Source: Rhodopirellula sp. P2 | GTDB taxonomy: Bacteria; Planctomycetota; Planctomycetia; Pirellulales; Pirellulaceae | DNA: 64,000 bases | NCBI RefSeq assembly: GCF_028768465.1 | Contig: NZ_CP118225.1 | Span: 6,615,001 to 6,679,000 of the forward strand | Direction: 5' to 3' | Part shown: positions 33,537-43,353 of the stretch, piece after piece | Layout of the letters: each line of letters starts with the position of its first letter | How positions within the stretch are numbered: position 1 is the stretch's first letter | Position numbers and translations under genes: made by a program | Notes under the pieces: generated by a model | Database searches by the model: none | What the model saw: the letters and a program-made list of their open reading frames with translations, nothing else | Told to the model about the DNA's origin: nothing

Positions 33537-36467
33537 TCACTCGCGAGGCATGGGAAAGAATCGCCAGTGTTGCGGATCGGGCAACGCTTGAAAATCAGAG
33601 GCCAATCGCCCGGCGTCGCCGCTCGGCGAACGGCCCGGCGTTGAATCCGCCGAATCCCCCGCCTGCGACGAACGCACGCGGACCCCAAATTGTTCTGTGA
33701 ACCGCGACCAGGAATCCGCTCGAGGCAAGATTTCGACCAACGGAATCGCGATTTCCGCCAACACCCGCGGCCCTCGACGGACAGACGACTCCGAATCAGC
33801 CCCGTCGCTCGATTCGTTTTCGCTCCATCCACTCAGTGCCGCGTACCAGTTCGGTTGCCAACGCACCGTGCCGTCCACCGACGCTTGACGGTTGCCTCGC
33901 GAGTCACACCCAAAACAAAACGATGACATCAAGTCGCCATCGCCATCGATCCATAACTCCAACGCCTGGGGCCGACCGGATTCGGTCTGCGAGCCCCCGG
34001 AGTTCCCGGAGTCAACCACCGCGACGTACAAGTATTCCCCGTCTGTCACACAGGCGAACATGAGATCGTCGGTGCGCTGCCAACGCAGATCACTCCAACA
34101 AGCATCGTCCAACTCACAATCCAATCGCGGTCGCGAAACAACGCGAGGCAAGGCGTTGGATTTCCGGGTTGGCGATCGCGTGGAAGAAGTCGATTCCTCG
34201 TCCGACGGACCCTCCCCCAGACCCACGCCCGAGATGCGTCGCGCCGCCATCACAACGGGATGGTATTCCCAGTTGGTTCGCTGACTCATCGGTGGCAGAG
34301 TCGGCAAGGAACTCTCCAGTGCTCCAGATGCCAGTGCATTCAGCGAACCGGCGCGAGCCATTCCGCCAGCCGACGAACGCGACTTGCTCGCAGGAGGGGT
34401 CGATTCATACGCCACCGGCTTCACCGCGAAAGGCGACAAAGATTGCGTTTGCCAATGCATCCCCGATTGCACTCCGTCTTGCTGACCGCCCGCGTTCCCG
34501 AAACCATTCCCTGCACGGGTGACGCCATCGCGATTGGCAGATCCAGTGCCGCCCCAATCGGGGTGCGAACCGCCGGCTTTCGACGCCAGCCAACCCGGTT
34601 GGCTCGGTGACATCGAGACCACCGAACGTTCAAAGCTTTCTTGTCGTGCCTGCAGCATGCAGTCCGCCCACCGCCGCACGGAGTCCACCGGCGCGGCATC
34701 GACCATCGTCCGCAACAGAATGTCTTCGCACGCCGTCAAGGATTGAGCGTGCTGCCAATTCCCCTCTGAACTGGCGAGCTGTGCTGCGTGCCGAGTTTGA
34801 ATCCACAACCACCACAGCATCCGCGTCCGATCCTCCGACGCCGTCCGAGGCAACAGAACCTCCAGCGTGTCAGCCAGCTCCTTGGAACGGAGCCCCGGGT
34901 CGCGGAGCAACTCTTTCAAACGTGACAACTGGCTCATCCTGGCGGTCGCAATTTGCAAGCGTCGTCGCGAGGCTTGGTCGGTCACACCGGAGCCAAACTG
35001 TTGACCGGCCGCCAGCACCAACCCTCCGGTCAGCGACAGATCCCGCCGAAGTTCGGTTGAGGTTCCTGGGACGGGCGACACCACCACGCTTTCGGGCACC
35101 GCCATCCCTGGGGCAACCACCATCATCGCATCCAATGCCAGATCGCCTGCCAACACGGCGCGCCCGGACAACAGCGCATCGCTGCGAAGAGCAACACTGC
35201 GGGAGGAACTGACGACGGCGCCAGCCTGCAACTCGCTGGCGTAAACCCGCCGAGGTTGCTTGCGTATCAATGACGCGGTCAATGGAAAATTGGAATCATC
35301 CAGCGTCGCACTCACCCAAGCCTTTCGCGTCGACTCCGGCAAATTCGCATCCAGCACCACCACCGCAGGCTGATGCTGCTGCAGCAAATCCACGCAAGGT
35401 TGCCGATCCGATGTGGGACTGCTGCACCAAACCGCTTTGGCGACTCCCAGTCGCATCGCCGCGTGCCGCACCCGGCCGAGCCTGCCAACGGTGTGCGCAC
35501 CGGCGGGCTTCGCAGAATCGAGCACGACGACGACACGCCGTTTCATTTCCAATGTTTCGCGACCGATCAATGCCCAAGGCACGGTCTGTTCCGAAGCCGC
35601 CACAAACATCACGGCGGGCGCGCGTCCGGCACCGCGCACAGGGTCCCAAGTTTGTCCATCGTCCGTCGATCGCTCGATGATCCCATGCGTCCCCACGCGA
35701 ACTCGCCATCCTTCGCCTTTGGTCTGGCGAGCCGATTGGCTGTCTTGAACCAATGCATCCTGACGCAACCAGTCATGCAACTTGGCGCGTGACTCGGGCG
35801 ATTGAGCGGTGTCTTCCAACCAAGTCAAACCGCCATCGAAGGAGTGAAAACGATTCCCGGCCGAAGCTTCCGCGTCGTCCCCGATTGCCTCCAAGGAACC
35901 AGCGGGCAGTGGTTCAGCATCAAAACTGTTTCGAACCGCCATCCGGTGCAACTTCGTCGCTTCCAACGCGTCGACTCGGTGCCAAGTCCGCCCAGCATCG
36001 TCGCTGGCGATCGCCACCCCACGACTCAGTCCCGTGACAGGTTCGTAGCCACCACCAACCGCGACCACGCGAGTTTCATTCAGAAAACGAACATCACACA
36101 GAGCCAAGTCGACTCCGGACGCCAAGTTCCGCCAGGTTCGGCCCGCGTCTTCACTGCGAACGATCACGCCCCAGTCACCCACGGCGACCAAAACATTGCC
36201 GTCGGGCGAGACAGAGACCGCGTGCAGCGAGGCATCCTCGGCGAATTGCGACGCCGAAACATACGTGGCAGGCAAATCAAAGGTTTCTGATGTCGAAGCC
36301 ACGTGGCGACTGCGAGTCGTGCCGGTCTTGCCAAACGCGTTGTAAAAACCAGGCATGGTTTGGCCGCTGGCAGGAGCCGCCATCCAGCCGGCCAGCAGTG
36401 CCGCCAGCAGGGGCAGCAACCGCAGAACCCAATTGCCAATGGGAAGTGAAACAACCGAAGCGATCAT
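33537..36467 (-). CDS. Very large secreted protein: BNR/YCF48-like repeats plus CBM9-like C-terminus
   Basis: A 976-residue protein. Signal peptide at 1-35 (LPLLAALLAGWMAAPASG). The N-terminal third has repeated strands with an SEDAGRTW box (VGDWGVIVRSEDAGRTWRNL, IASDDAGRTWHRV, ERSTDDGQTWDPV), the Asp-box pattern of BNR/YCF48 propellers. The middle is long and helical, with many Arg-rich helices. The last 200 residues (CELDDACWSDLRWQRTDDLM and onward, with ALELWIDGDGD) resemble the CBM9-like sugar-binding fold. It starts with ATG inside the crcB stop (ATGA overlap). The earlier frame to 36800 is a shadow of crcB. The domain reading is by motif; the function is unknown. Confidence 0.78.
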   Translation of the reverse strand: MIASVVSLPIGNWVLRLLPLLAALLAGWMAAPASGQTMPGFYNAFGKTGTTRSRHVASTSETFDLPATYVSASQFAEDASLHAVSVSPDGNVLVAVGDWGVIVRSEDAGRTWRNLASGVDLALCDVRFLNETRVVAVGGGYEPVTGLSRGVAIASDDAGRTWHRVDALEATKLHRMAVRNSFDAEPLPAGSLEAIGDDAEASAGNRFHSFDGGLTWLEDTAQSPESRAKLHDWLRQDALVQDSQSARQTKGEGWRVRVGTHGIIERSTDDGQTWDPVRGAGRAPAVMFVAASEQTVPWALIGRETLEMKRRVVVVLDSAKPAGAHTVGRLGRVRHAAMRLGVAKAVWCSSPTSDRQPCVDLLQQHQPAVVVLDANLPESTRKAWVSATLDDSNFPLTASLIRKQPRRVYASELQAGAVVSSSRSVALRSDALLSGRAVLAGDLALDAMMVVAPGMAVPESVVVSPVPGTSTELRRDLSLTGGLVLAAGQQFGSGVTDQASRRRLQIATARMSQLSRLKELLRDPGLRSKELADTLEVLLPRTASEDRTRMLWWLWIQTRHAAQLASSEGNWQHAQSLTACEDILLRTMVDAAPVDSVRRWADCMLQARQESFERSVVSMSPSQPGWLASKAGGSHPDWGGTGSANRDGVTRAGNGFGNAGGQQDGVQSGMHWQTQSLSPFAVKPVAYESTPPASKSRSSAGGMARAGSLNALASGALESSLPTLPPMSQRTNWEYHPVVMAARRISGVGLGEGPSDEESTSSTRSPTRKSNALPRVVSRPRLDCELDDACWSDLRWQRTDDLMFACVTDGEYLYVAVVDSGNSGGSQTESGRPQALELWIDGDGDLMSSFCFGCDSRGNRQASVDGTVRWQPNWYAALSGWSENESSDGADSESSVRRGPRVLAEIAIPLVEILPRADSWSRFTEQFGVRVRSSQAGDSADSTPGRSPSGDAGRLASDFQALPDPQHWRFFPMPRE

Positions 36468-36904
36468 GAGGTCCAGTTCCGAACGACCGACACCGCGGCC
36501 CAAAAAAGACACCAGCCAACGATGACATTGATCCCTAACAGCAGGGAACTGGCCAAAATTCGTCCCTGCGAGGCAAACACAGCGGTTTCGCCAATCAGGG
36601 TGCTGAAGGTCGTCAAACTCCCCAAAACACCGATCCGAATGGCCAACAGCGTGCGAGGTTGGGCCAGGGACGCCGCCCAGCCCGTCGCGACCCAATCCGA
36701 GGCCAGCCAAGCCTGAGAGAATTGATACAGCCCCCCCAAGGCGAAACACCCGAGCAAGTTTGCAAGCGTCGTGCCGACGCTGCCATGCATCGTCAACCAT
36801 CCACCTAACGGGGCAGAAACCACCATCAATGCGATCAGGTAGCGAAGAACGGCCCCAATGGAGCCACCAAGGGCGATCGCGAACAGGTCTAAAACAAAGC
36901 TCAT
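36464..36904 (-). CDS. crcB: Fluoride channel CrcB/Fluc
   Basis: A 146-residue membrane protein with four helices. The family motifs are GGSIGAVLRYLI, GTTLANLLGCFALGG (with the ion-path Asn) and GVLGSLTTFSTLIGE (with the Thr/Phe sites). It exports toxic fluoride as a dimer in the inner membrane. The start is the ATG at 36904, after gaggaac. Its stop overlaps the start of the 976-residue secreted protein. I saw no fluoride riboswitch in the 147 bases before it. Confidence 0.93.
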   Translation of the reverse strand: MSFVLDLFAIALGGSIGAVLRYLIALMVVSAPLGGWLTMHGSVGTTLANLLGCFALGGLYQFSQAWLASDWVATGWAASLAQPRTLLAIRIGVLGSLTTFSTLIGETAVFASQGRILASSLLLGINVIVGWCLFWAAVSVVRNWTS

Positions 36905-37051
36905 TGGGGTCAGTTCCTCGTTTTCACCATTGCCAGTCAGGGCTGAGGAATTTACGTTGGAGGGCCCTAGCTTCGGAAGTTTTTCACGATCGGAGCAAGG
37001 TCCATTTCGACTCTTTTCGAATCCCACTCTGTCCCCAGTAGTCAACCACCG

Positions 37052-38845
37052 ATGAGTACCGCTTCGAGCTCTTCCGACGCCAGCGCCGCGAAAGGCGATC
37101 AGCAACCGATGAATGGAGCCGATGTACTCGTCAAATCATTGGTCGATCACGGTGTCGAAATCTTGTTCGCCTACCCAGGCGGCTGCAGCATGCCGATGCA
37201 CCAGGCCCTGACACGTTACGGGGACTCGATTCGCACGATTCTGCCCCGCCACGAGCAAGGCGGTGCCTTCGCGGCCCAGGGTTACTCGCGCAGCACCGGC
37301 AAAATCGGCGTGGTGATGGCGACCAGCGGCCCTGGTGCCACCAACTTGGTGACCGCCATCGCGGACGCGAAACTGGACAGCATCCCGATGCTGTGCATCA
37401 CCGGGCAAGTTCCCACGGGATCGATCGGAACCGACGCGTTCCAAGAAACCCCGATGGTCGAAATCTGCCGCGGAATCACCAAACACCACTACCTCGTGAC
37501 TGACTTGGCTGATTTGCCTCGCATCATGAAGGAAGCCTTCCACATCGCCACCAGCGGTCGTCCCGGCCCCGTTTTGGTGGACATGCCCAAAGATGTTCAA
37601 TTGGGAAGCTTCCCAATCGACATGGATCCGGAAATGGATCTGCCTGGCTACACCCCTGAACCACCCAAGGTTGCCAGCGAAACGATCAAACAAATGGCTG
37701 CGGCCATCAAATTGGCGCGTCGCCCCGTGATCTACGCCGGTGGCGGGATCGTTTCCGGCGAAGCCAGCGAAGAACTTCGCGAACTGATCAAGAAAACGGG
37801 CATTCCAACCGTCACCACGATCATGGGCCTGGGCGCCGTTTCGCCTGACGACCCACGCTCGCTGGATTGGTTGGGCATGCACGGTGCCGCCTACGCCAAC
37901 TACGCCGTTCGCGATTGCGATCTGCTGATCGCACTGGGCGTGCGGTTCGACGACCGCGTGACCGGCAAAGTGGAAGCGTTCGCGAAAGACGCGAAGATCA
38001 TCCACGTCGACATCGATTCGTCCGAACTGAACAAGAACAAACAAGCTCACATCCCTGTTCGCGGCGACGTGAAGGATGTGCTTCGGGAACTGAACCAAAT
38101 CGTTCAGGCCCCCGAAATCGAAGCTTGGCAGAAAACCTGCACCGACCTGAAAGCCAAGTACCCGCTGAAGTACGACAATTCGTTCGACGGCATTTTGCAG
38201 CAGCACGCGATCGCGACGCTCAGCAAAATCACCGCCGATCGCGAAACGTACGTCAGCGTCGGCGTGGGCCAACACCAAATGTGGGCGGCTCAGTTCTTCA
38301 AGTTCCGCCAGCCGCGGACCTGGATGAGCAGCTCCGGACTCGGCACGATGGGTTTCGGATTGCCAGCCGCCATGGGTGTGCAAGCCGCTCACCCGGACGC
38401 TTTGGTCATCGACATCGATGGCGACGGCAGTTTCCAGATGAACATCCAAGAACTCGCCACGTGCTTCTGTGAAAAGCTGCCCGTGAAGGTCCTGTTGCTG
38501 AACAACCAACACCTCGGAATGGTCGTTCAGTGGGAAGACCGGTTCATGGACCGCAACCGTGCTCACACCTACCTCGGCCCCATCGATCACGAAGAAGCCA
38601 AGGGCAAGAGCACCGCGGATCGCTTCGAATACGCCAGCGACCGTTACCCGAACTTTGTGCAAATCGCCAAAGGCTACGGATGCGGAGCCGCCACGGTCAA
38701 AAAGAAAGCGGACCTCGAAGGTGCCTTGCGAGAAATGATCGATCACAAAGGCCCCTTCTTGTTGGACGTCGAAGTGCCCTACCAAGAACACGTGCTGCCA
38801 ATGATCCCCGGTGGAATGACCGTGGACGACATGCTCTTGGACTGA
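37052..38845 (+). CDS. ilvB: Acetolactate synthase, large (catalytic) subunit
   Basis: A 597-residue thiamine-diphosphate enzyme, first step of valine, leucine and isoleucine synthesis. The catalytic Glu lies in [15 protein letters not shown]. The [12 protein letters not shown] loop is family-typical, and the ThDP/Mg motif is [14 protein letters not shown]...NNQHLGMV. The length is normal. The start is the ATG at 37052, without a clear ribosome-binding site. No ilvN regulatory subunit or ilvC follows; accD comes 14 bases after the stop. It shares a 147-base divergent region with crcB. Confidence 0.95.
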   Translation: MSTASSSSDASAAKGDQQPMNGADVLVKSLVDHGVEILFAYPGGCSMPMHQALTRYGDSIRTILPRHEQGGAFAAQGYSRSTGKIGVVMATSGPGATNLVTAIADAKLDSIPMLCITGQVPTGSIGTDAFQETPMVEICRGITKHHYLVTDLADLPRIMKEAFHIATSGRPGPVLVDMPKDVQLGSFPIDMDPEMDLPGYTPEPPKVASETIKQMAAAIKLARRPVIYAGGGIVSGEASEELRELIKKTGIPTVTTIMGLGAVSPDDPRSLDWLGMHGAAYANYAVRDCDLLIALGVRFDDRVTGKVEAFAKDAKIIHVDIDSSELNKNKQAHIPVRGDVKDVLRELNQIVQAPEIEAWQKTCTDLKAKYPLKYDNSFDGILQQHAIATLSKITADRETYVSVGVGQHQMWAAQFFKFRQPRTWMSSSGLGTMGFGLPAAMGVQAAHPDALVIDIDGDGSFQMNIQELATCFCEKLPVKVLLLNNQHLGMVVQWEDRFMDRNRAHTYLGPIDHEEAKGKSTADRFEYASDRYPNFVQIAKGYGCGAATVKKKADLEGALREMIDHKGPFLLDVEVPYQEHVLPMIPGGMTVDDMLLD

Positions 38846-38859
38846 TCCCGAAAGTGGAA

Positions 38860-39804
38860 ATGGATACCGCAGTGGAAAATCCCGCAGTGGATAGCGCAGT
38901 GAACAGCAACGGGCAACCGTCTTCAGCCGCGACGCCGTCAACCGCCGACGCAACACCGACCTCTCCCACCCCCAACCGACCCGCGCCCAACACGGCCGGC
39001 AATCGGAAACGAGGGGTGCCCGAGGGCGTGTGGCGGAAGTGCGACTCGTGCGGCGCGTCGCTGTTCTACAAAGAAGTCCAGCAACGCCTGAACGTCTGTC
39101 CCCAGTGCGATCACCACTTTTATGTGAGTGCCTGGGAACGAGTCGCTCAGGTGCTCGACGATGGCACGTTCGAACCAATGAACGAACATCTTCGGCCGAC
39201 GGACCCGCTCGAATTCAGCGATCGCCGCCCCTACGCCGAACGCCTGATCGGCGAACAGAAACGCACCGGCTTGACCGATGCGGTCCTGACCGGCACCGGC
39301 ATGATCCGCGCTCGTCGAGTCGCATTCGCAGTGACCGACAGTGCGTTCATCATGGGCAGCATGGGATCCGTCGTCGGCGAACGCCTGACACGATTGATTG
39401 AACGCGCCACAGAACAAAACCTGGCACTGATCATCATCAGCGCCTCCGGTGGTGGAGCCCGAATGCACGAAGGCATCCTGTCGCTGATGCAAATGGCCAA
39501 GGTCTCCGCCGCTCTTTCGCGCTATCACTCCGCAGGCGGACTGTTCATCAGTGTCCTGACCAATCCAACCATGGGTGGGGTTGCCGCCAGCTTCGCCTCG
39601 CTCGGTGACCTGGTCTTTGCCGAACCCAAGGCCCTGATCGGGTTTGCCGGACCGCGAACGATCAAAGCCACCATCGGCATCGAACTGCCCGAAGGGTTCC
39701 AAACCAGCGAATTCCTGTTGGAGCATGGCTACATCGATCGCATCGTCCATCGCAAAACTCTGAAGACAGAAATTGCCACCGCCATCGACTACTGCGGGAA
39801 GTAA
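38860..39804 (+). CDS. accD: Acetyl-CoA carboxylase carboxyltransferase subunit beta
   Basis: A 314-residue subunit that, with AccA, moves CO2 from biotin to acetyl-CoA in fatty-acid synthesis. The zinc ribbon is C-DS-C...C-PQ-C ([20 protein letters not shown] and PQCDHHF). The crotonase-like core has [33 protein letters not shown] and [20 protein letters not shown]. About 50 N-terminal residues are Ser/Thr/Pro-rich and look like an extension of the usual start; the ATG at 38860 is the first in frame. No accA nearby. The protein-kinase gene starts three bases after its stop. Confidence 0.95.
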   Translation: MDTAVENPAVDSAVNSNGQPSSAATPSTADATPTSPTPNRPAPNTAGNRKRGVPEGVWRKCDSCGASLFYKEVQQRLNVCPQCDHHFYVSAWERVAQVLDDGTFEPMNEHLRPTDPLEFSDRRPYAERLIGEQKRTGLTDAVLTGTGMIRARRVAFAVTDSAFIMGSMGSVVGERLTRLIERATEQNLALIIISASGGGARMHEGILSLMQMAKVSAALSRYHSAGGLFISVLTNPTMGGVAASFASLGDLVFAEPKALIGFAGPRTIKATIGIELPEGFQTSEFLLEHGYIDRIVHRKTLKTEIATAIDYCGK

Positions 39805-39807
39805 CCG

Positions 39808-40725
39808 ATGGGGCTGTTCGATTCGATCAAAGGCGCGTTCTCCAAAGGCAGCGGCGGTTCACTGAAGCGGATCGATGTGGAGAAACGGTTCGAACGCTCA
39901 CGAACAGCAGCCACCGGCACGATGAGCAACTTCTTCGTTGCTTACGATCTGGAACGCAAAGAGAACGTCGGGGTCAAAATCCTCGACCCCGAAAAGTACG
40001 AACTGTTCGAAAGTCGCTTCAAGGGTTTGAACAAACCTTCCGAAGGCGAAATCGCGATGCAGATGAAGCATCCGCTGATCGTGAAGACCTTCGAACACGG
40101 CATCACAGCCAAAAACCAACGCATCTTGGTGATGGAATACATCGCCGGCGTGGGGATCCAAGACGTGATCGTGCGCAAGAAACGCGACGTCATTGATGGC
40201 AAAGAAATGCTGCTGATGCGAGAGATGGCCGAATCACTCGCCTACGTGCACGACCAAGGCTTCATCCACCGCGACGTCTGCCCTCGCAACTTCATTTGCA
40301 CCCCACCCGAAGAAGGTGACGACACTGTTTCAGGTGTCCGGCTGATCGATTTCGGCTTGTCCGTTCCCGCCACACCACCGTTCATGGCCCCCGGCAATCG
40401 CACCGGCACGCCACTGTACATGTGCCCGGAAATTGTACGCCGCCGAGCGACCGACCAACGCGTGGATGTGTTCTCGCTCGGTGTGACCTTCTACTGCCTG
40501 CTGACATTCAAACACCCGTGGCAAGGTGAGATCGTCAGCGGACGCGCGGCGCTGCAGCACGACACGGAAACCTCCACCCCGATTCTCGAACGCCGTGACG
40601 ACATCCACCCCAAAGTGGCTCGCGTGATCATGCGAATGATCGAACCGAATGTCGATGATCGACTGCCGTCGATCAAAGAATTTTTGATGCAAACCCGCGG
40701 CCTCGAATCCGCCTTCGTCAGCTAG
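39808..40725 (+). CDS. Cytoplasmic Hanks-type serine/threonine protein kinase
   Basis: A 305-residue kinase domain with no membrane segment or sensor domain. The ATP-site Lys is K57 (VGVKIL). The Gly-rich loop is replaced by RTAATGTMSNF, so nucleotide binding may differ. The catalytic loop is HRDVCPRN (D156, N161), the metal site DFG (181-183), and the activation segment ends in GTPLYMCPE (200-208). All key catalytic residues are kept, so it should be active. Its start lies three bases after the accD stop, implying co-translation. Confidence 0.9.
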   Translation: MGLFDSIKGAFSKGSGGSLKRIDVEKRFERSRTAATGTMSNFFVAYDLERKENVGVKILDPEKYELFESRFKGLNKPSEGEIAMQMKHPLIVKTFEHGITAKNQRILVMEYIAGVGIQDVIVRKKRDVIDGKEMLLMREMAESLAYVHDQGFIHRDVCPRNFICTPPEEGDDTVSGVRLIDFGLSVPATPPFMAPGNRTGTPLYMCPEIVRRRATDQRVDVFSLGVTFYCLLTFKHPWQGEIVSGRAALQHDTETSTPILERRDDIHPKVARVIMRMIEPNVDDRLPSIKEFLMQTRGLESAFVS

Positions 40726-40907
40726 CCAGCGGTGGTTCGCTGCCACGTTAGGCCGTGCCCTACTCTCCGTTGACGACCCCCGCCCTGCCACACGCATGAA
40801 AACGGTGGTGAACGGTTCGGTTAAACTGGTCTCGTCCTCCCTTGCCTGCATCCGCGGCACGAGTGACGCCCCACCTCCCCCCCCCCACCGCTCTCTCGGA
40901 ATCCATC

Positions 40908-41819
40908 ATGCCCAACCGCCGTGATTTTCTCGCTGGCTCGCTTGCCGCCGCGTCACTTGCTTCACTGCCAACTCGCAGTCTTTTCGCGGCGGATCCTGAA
41001 ACCGAGAGCCGGTGGCCCATCTGCGTGTTCACCAAGCCACTGAACTCGATGTCCTTTGACGAAATGGCCTCGGCACTTGCCGAAGCAGGTTTCGATGGCG
41101 TCGAAGCCACCGTGCGAAAAGGCGGCAACGTGGCCCCCGCAGAAGCCGCTGAGAAACTGCCCGCGATGCAAAAGGCGATGCAAAAGCATGGCTTGGAAAT
41201 CACGCTGATCACGACCGACATTGGTGACTTGGACGATCCACATCGAGCAACCGTTCTGGAAACCGCAGCCGATCTGGGCATCTCGCGATTCCGCATGCGA
41301 TACGGCAAGTACGACCGACAACAACCCATCGCGAGCCAACTGGATCACTGGAAACAACAATTCGGAAAGCTAGCAGACTACTGCGGGCAAATCGGGATGC
41401 AGGCCCTCTATCAAAACCATGCCGGCGAAAACTACCTGGGCGCCTCGCTCTGGGACCTCGACCGAGTCCTGACGGACATCTCGCCGGATCACATGGGTGT
41501 CGTCTATGACATCCGTCACGCCCAAGTCGAAGGCGGCATGAGCTGGCCGGTGACCTGGCGAATGATCCAGCCCCGCGTGCGAATGCTGTACGTCAAAGAC
41601 TATCAATGGGTCGATGGCCGGGTTGAAAACGTGCCCCTGGGCGATGGGCTGGTCAGCCAAAGATTCTTTGATGCGGTGAAAACCAGTGACCTGAAATGCC
41701 CGATCTCATTGCACGAGGAATACCTCGACCATCGCGACCCAGCGCTCGTCCCGCAACACCTGGAAGCCATGAGCACCGATCTAAAAACGCTTCAAAAACG
41801 ACTCGGCATCGACTCGTAA
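40908..41819 (+). CDS. TAT-exported xylose-isomerase-like TIM-barrel protein
   Basis: A 303-residue protein with a twin-arginine signal (NRRDFLAGSLAAASLASL, cleavage after FAA). The mature part has the sugar-phosphate isomerase/epimerase (AP endonuclease 2) barrel pattern: FTKPLNSMSFDEMASALAEA, GFDGVEATVR, HAGENYLGASLWDL, YDIRHAQVEGG, MLYVKDY and ISLHEEYLDH. These carry the usual metal-binding Glu/His/Asp positions. Folded export suggests a metal-bound enzyme acting on an extracytoplasmic sugar or polyol. The substrate is unknown. Upstream, 40885 has a run of ten C bases. Confidence 0.85.
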   Translation: MPNRRDFLAGSLAAASLASLPTRSLFAADPETESRWPICVFTKPLNSMSFDEMASALAEAGFDGVEATVRKGGNVAPAEAAEKLPAMQKAMQKHGLEITLITTDIGDLDDPHRATVLETAADLGISRFRMRYGKYDRQQPIASQLDHWKQQFGKLADYCGQIGMQALYQNHAGENYLGASLWDLDRVLTDISPDHMGVVYDIRHAQVEGGMSWPVTWRMIQPRVRMLYVKDYQWVDGRVENVPLGDGLVSQRFFDAVKTSDLKCPISLHEEYLDHRDPALVPQHLEAMSTDLKTLQKRLGIDS

Positions 41820-42567
41820 CGTGTTTCCGCAACCGCGGGGGACGTCGGGTTGAAACCCGACGCTATCGAATGCCACCGCTCCGCGGTTGGTTGGCGCCAT
41901 CTCGACCGAACAGTCGCGGAGCGACGGCATTTGGCCAGCCTTGGGTTTCAACCCAAGGTCCGACCGCGACCGACGCACACCCAAGTCGCGGAGCGACGAC
42001 AGTTGGCAACAAGCTCGGAACGATCTGTCGCCGCTCCGCGGCTTTAAATTGAGTTGCGGACACCCGAGACGTCGGGTTGAAACCCGACGCTATCGAATGC
42101 CACCGCTCCGCGGTTGGTTGGCGCCATCTCGACCGAACAGTCGCGGAGCGACGGCATTTGGCCAGCCTTGGGTTTCAACCCAAGGACTGGCCGCGACCAA
42201 CGCACACCCAAGTCGCGAAAGCCGCGGAGCGGCGACAGGGGCGGCTCAATTCTTCGCCCCGGATGGGGCCGTCGTTCTTAGCTCGGGGCGGAAGCCCCGA
42301 GATGGGTATGACGGAACGTGGACGGTCGCCCCGGATGGGGCCGGCGTGGGGATGCGCGCGGTCCCTCGCTGACGCGTCGGGTTTCGAGGCTGCGCTTTTG
42401 CAGTCGGTTTTGTTGGCCAACGGCCAACATCAACCCACCCGTTTTGGATCGAACTTGGCCGTTGGCCAAAATGAGAGCGTGTTCCCCTGGTCCAGGCCAC
42501 AAACAATTTGCAATTTGCAATTCGCATCGCGGAACAACGTCGCGCGCCTCGGTGGCAAACCACCGAG
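41820..42567. repeat. Direct repeat of about 150 bp plus a TRRVSEG-type block
   Basis: 41841-41999 and 42068-42217 are near-identical, offset 227 bases. Each holds cgtcgggttgaaacccgacg (perfect nine-base stem, two-base loop), cgctccgcggttgg, gtcgcggagcgacgg and cttgggtttcaacccaag (eight-base stem). 42236-42385 is an inverse TRRVSEG-type block (gccccggatggggcc, ctcggggcggaagccccgag, gtccctcgctgacgcgtcgg). Further on lies ttttgttggccaacggccaa, a local palindrome (about 42407). No gene is supported. Confidence 0.8.
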
Positions 42568-43344
42568 CTACAGGCCCCTGATTCCTTCGGCGATTTGATC
42601 CGTCAGTGCCGCTCGCAACGGATCATCGCCAGGCCCACAGAACCCCCAGTGCTCCCGGCGACGCCAGCCTTCGGCGTGCTCAAATTGCCCGCTCATCGTC
42701 CCCACCATGCGTGACAGATCTCGCATCGACTCGATGTAACTGTCCATGCCTTGGCTCTCGTCGAGCCATTGCTTTTGGCTGGCGTGACATGCCAATGCCT
42801 CGGCCTTCTGCTCCACGACATCCCCGTTGTCCACATAGAAATGCGGCGTCACCAACTCACCGGTTGGTTGACGACAACCGACGGGCTGAGCGTGATAGAC
42901 CGTCACCGGATCCATGTAGACCGGAGTCGGTGGAATGCTTTCAAGGTTCGGCATCCCGTGGGCGAAGGCGGCACTGACCGCCAACCGACAAGCGTTCTCG
43001 TGATCTTCCATGTAATCAATGGGCGAATGCGTCAACACGATCGACGCCTTGGACTGACGCACCACCGCGGCAACCCTCTGAACATTCTCGGTGGTGTAGG
43101 CGACTTCCATGTCCGCACAAATCGGAGGGTGAAAGGTTGCCCCGAGACACCTGGCGGCTTGTTTGGCCTCTTCCAATCGCGTCGCGGCACATTCCCGTGG
43201 CCCCAACGTGGTGCTGCCGCGAGAACCGTCCGCCACATTCATGTAGTGCAGATCCCAGCCACGCTGGCCAAGCAGCAACATCGTCCCCGCAAACAAGAAC
43301 TCAATGTCATCAGGGTGCGCGGCAACAGCAAGAACGGACGGCAT
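42568..43344 (-). CDS. PIG-L/LmbE family deacetylase
   Basis: A 258-residue zinc-dependent N-acetylglucosaminyl deacetylase fold. The AHPDD metal motif lies at residues 8-12 (VLAVAAHPDDIEFLFAGTM), and HSPIDYMEDH supplies the third ligand region. Family members deacetylate GlcNAc-inositol, GlcNAc-malate (bacillithiol pathway) or lipid-linked sugars; nothing here decides which. It lies 9 bases after the SprT-like gene, last in a five-gene operon. Confidence 0.88.
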   Translation of the reverse strand: MPSVLAVAAHPDDIEFLFAGTMLLLGQRGWDLHYMNVADGSRGSTTLGPRECAATRLEEAKQAARCLGATFHPPICADMEVAYTTENVQRVAAVVRQSKASIVLTHSPIDYMEDHENACRLAVSAAFAHGMPNLESIPPTPVYMDPVTVYHAQPVGCRQPTGELVTPHFYVDNGDVVEQKAEALACHASQKQWLDESQGMDSYIESMRDLSRMVGTMSGQFEHAEGWRRREHWGFCGPGDDPLRAALTDQIAEGIRGL

Positions 43345-43353
43345 CAGGGACCT

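Noticed and set aside
33537-36800. The longer, 1087-residue form of the large secreted protein
   Set aside because: Its first 111 residues overlap crcB in another frame; the ATG at 36467 gives a proper signal peptide and an ATGA overlap.
36905-37051. Fluoride riboswitch before crcB
   Set aside because: I compared the minus strand with the remembered crcB-motif pattern; only a weak ggcaatgg resemblance, without the later conserved segment.
37136-39178. A 680-residue minus-strand frame
   Set aside because: Antisense shadow of ilvB and the start of accD.
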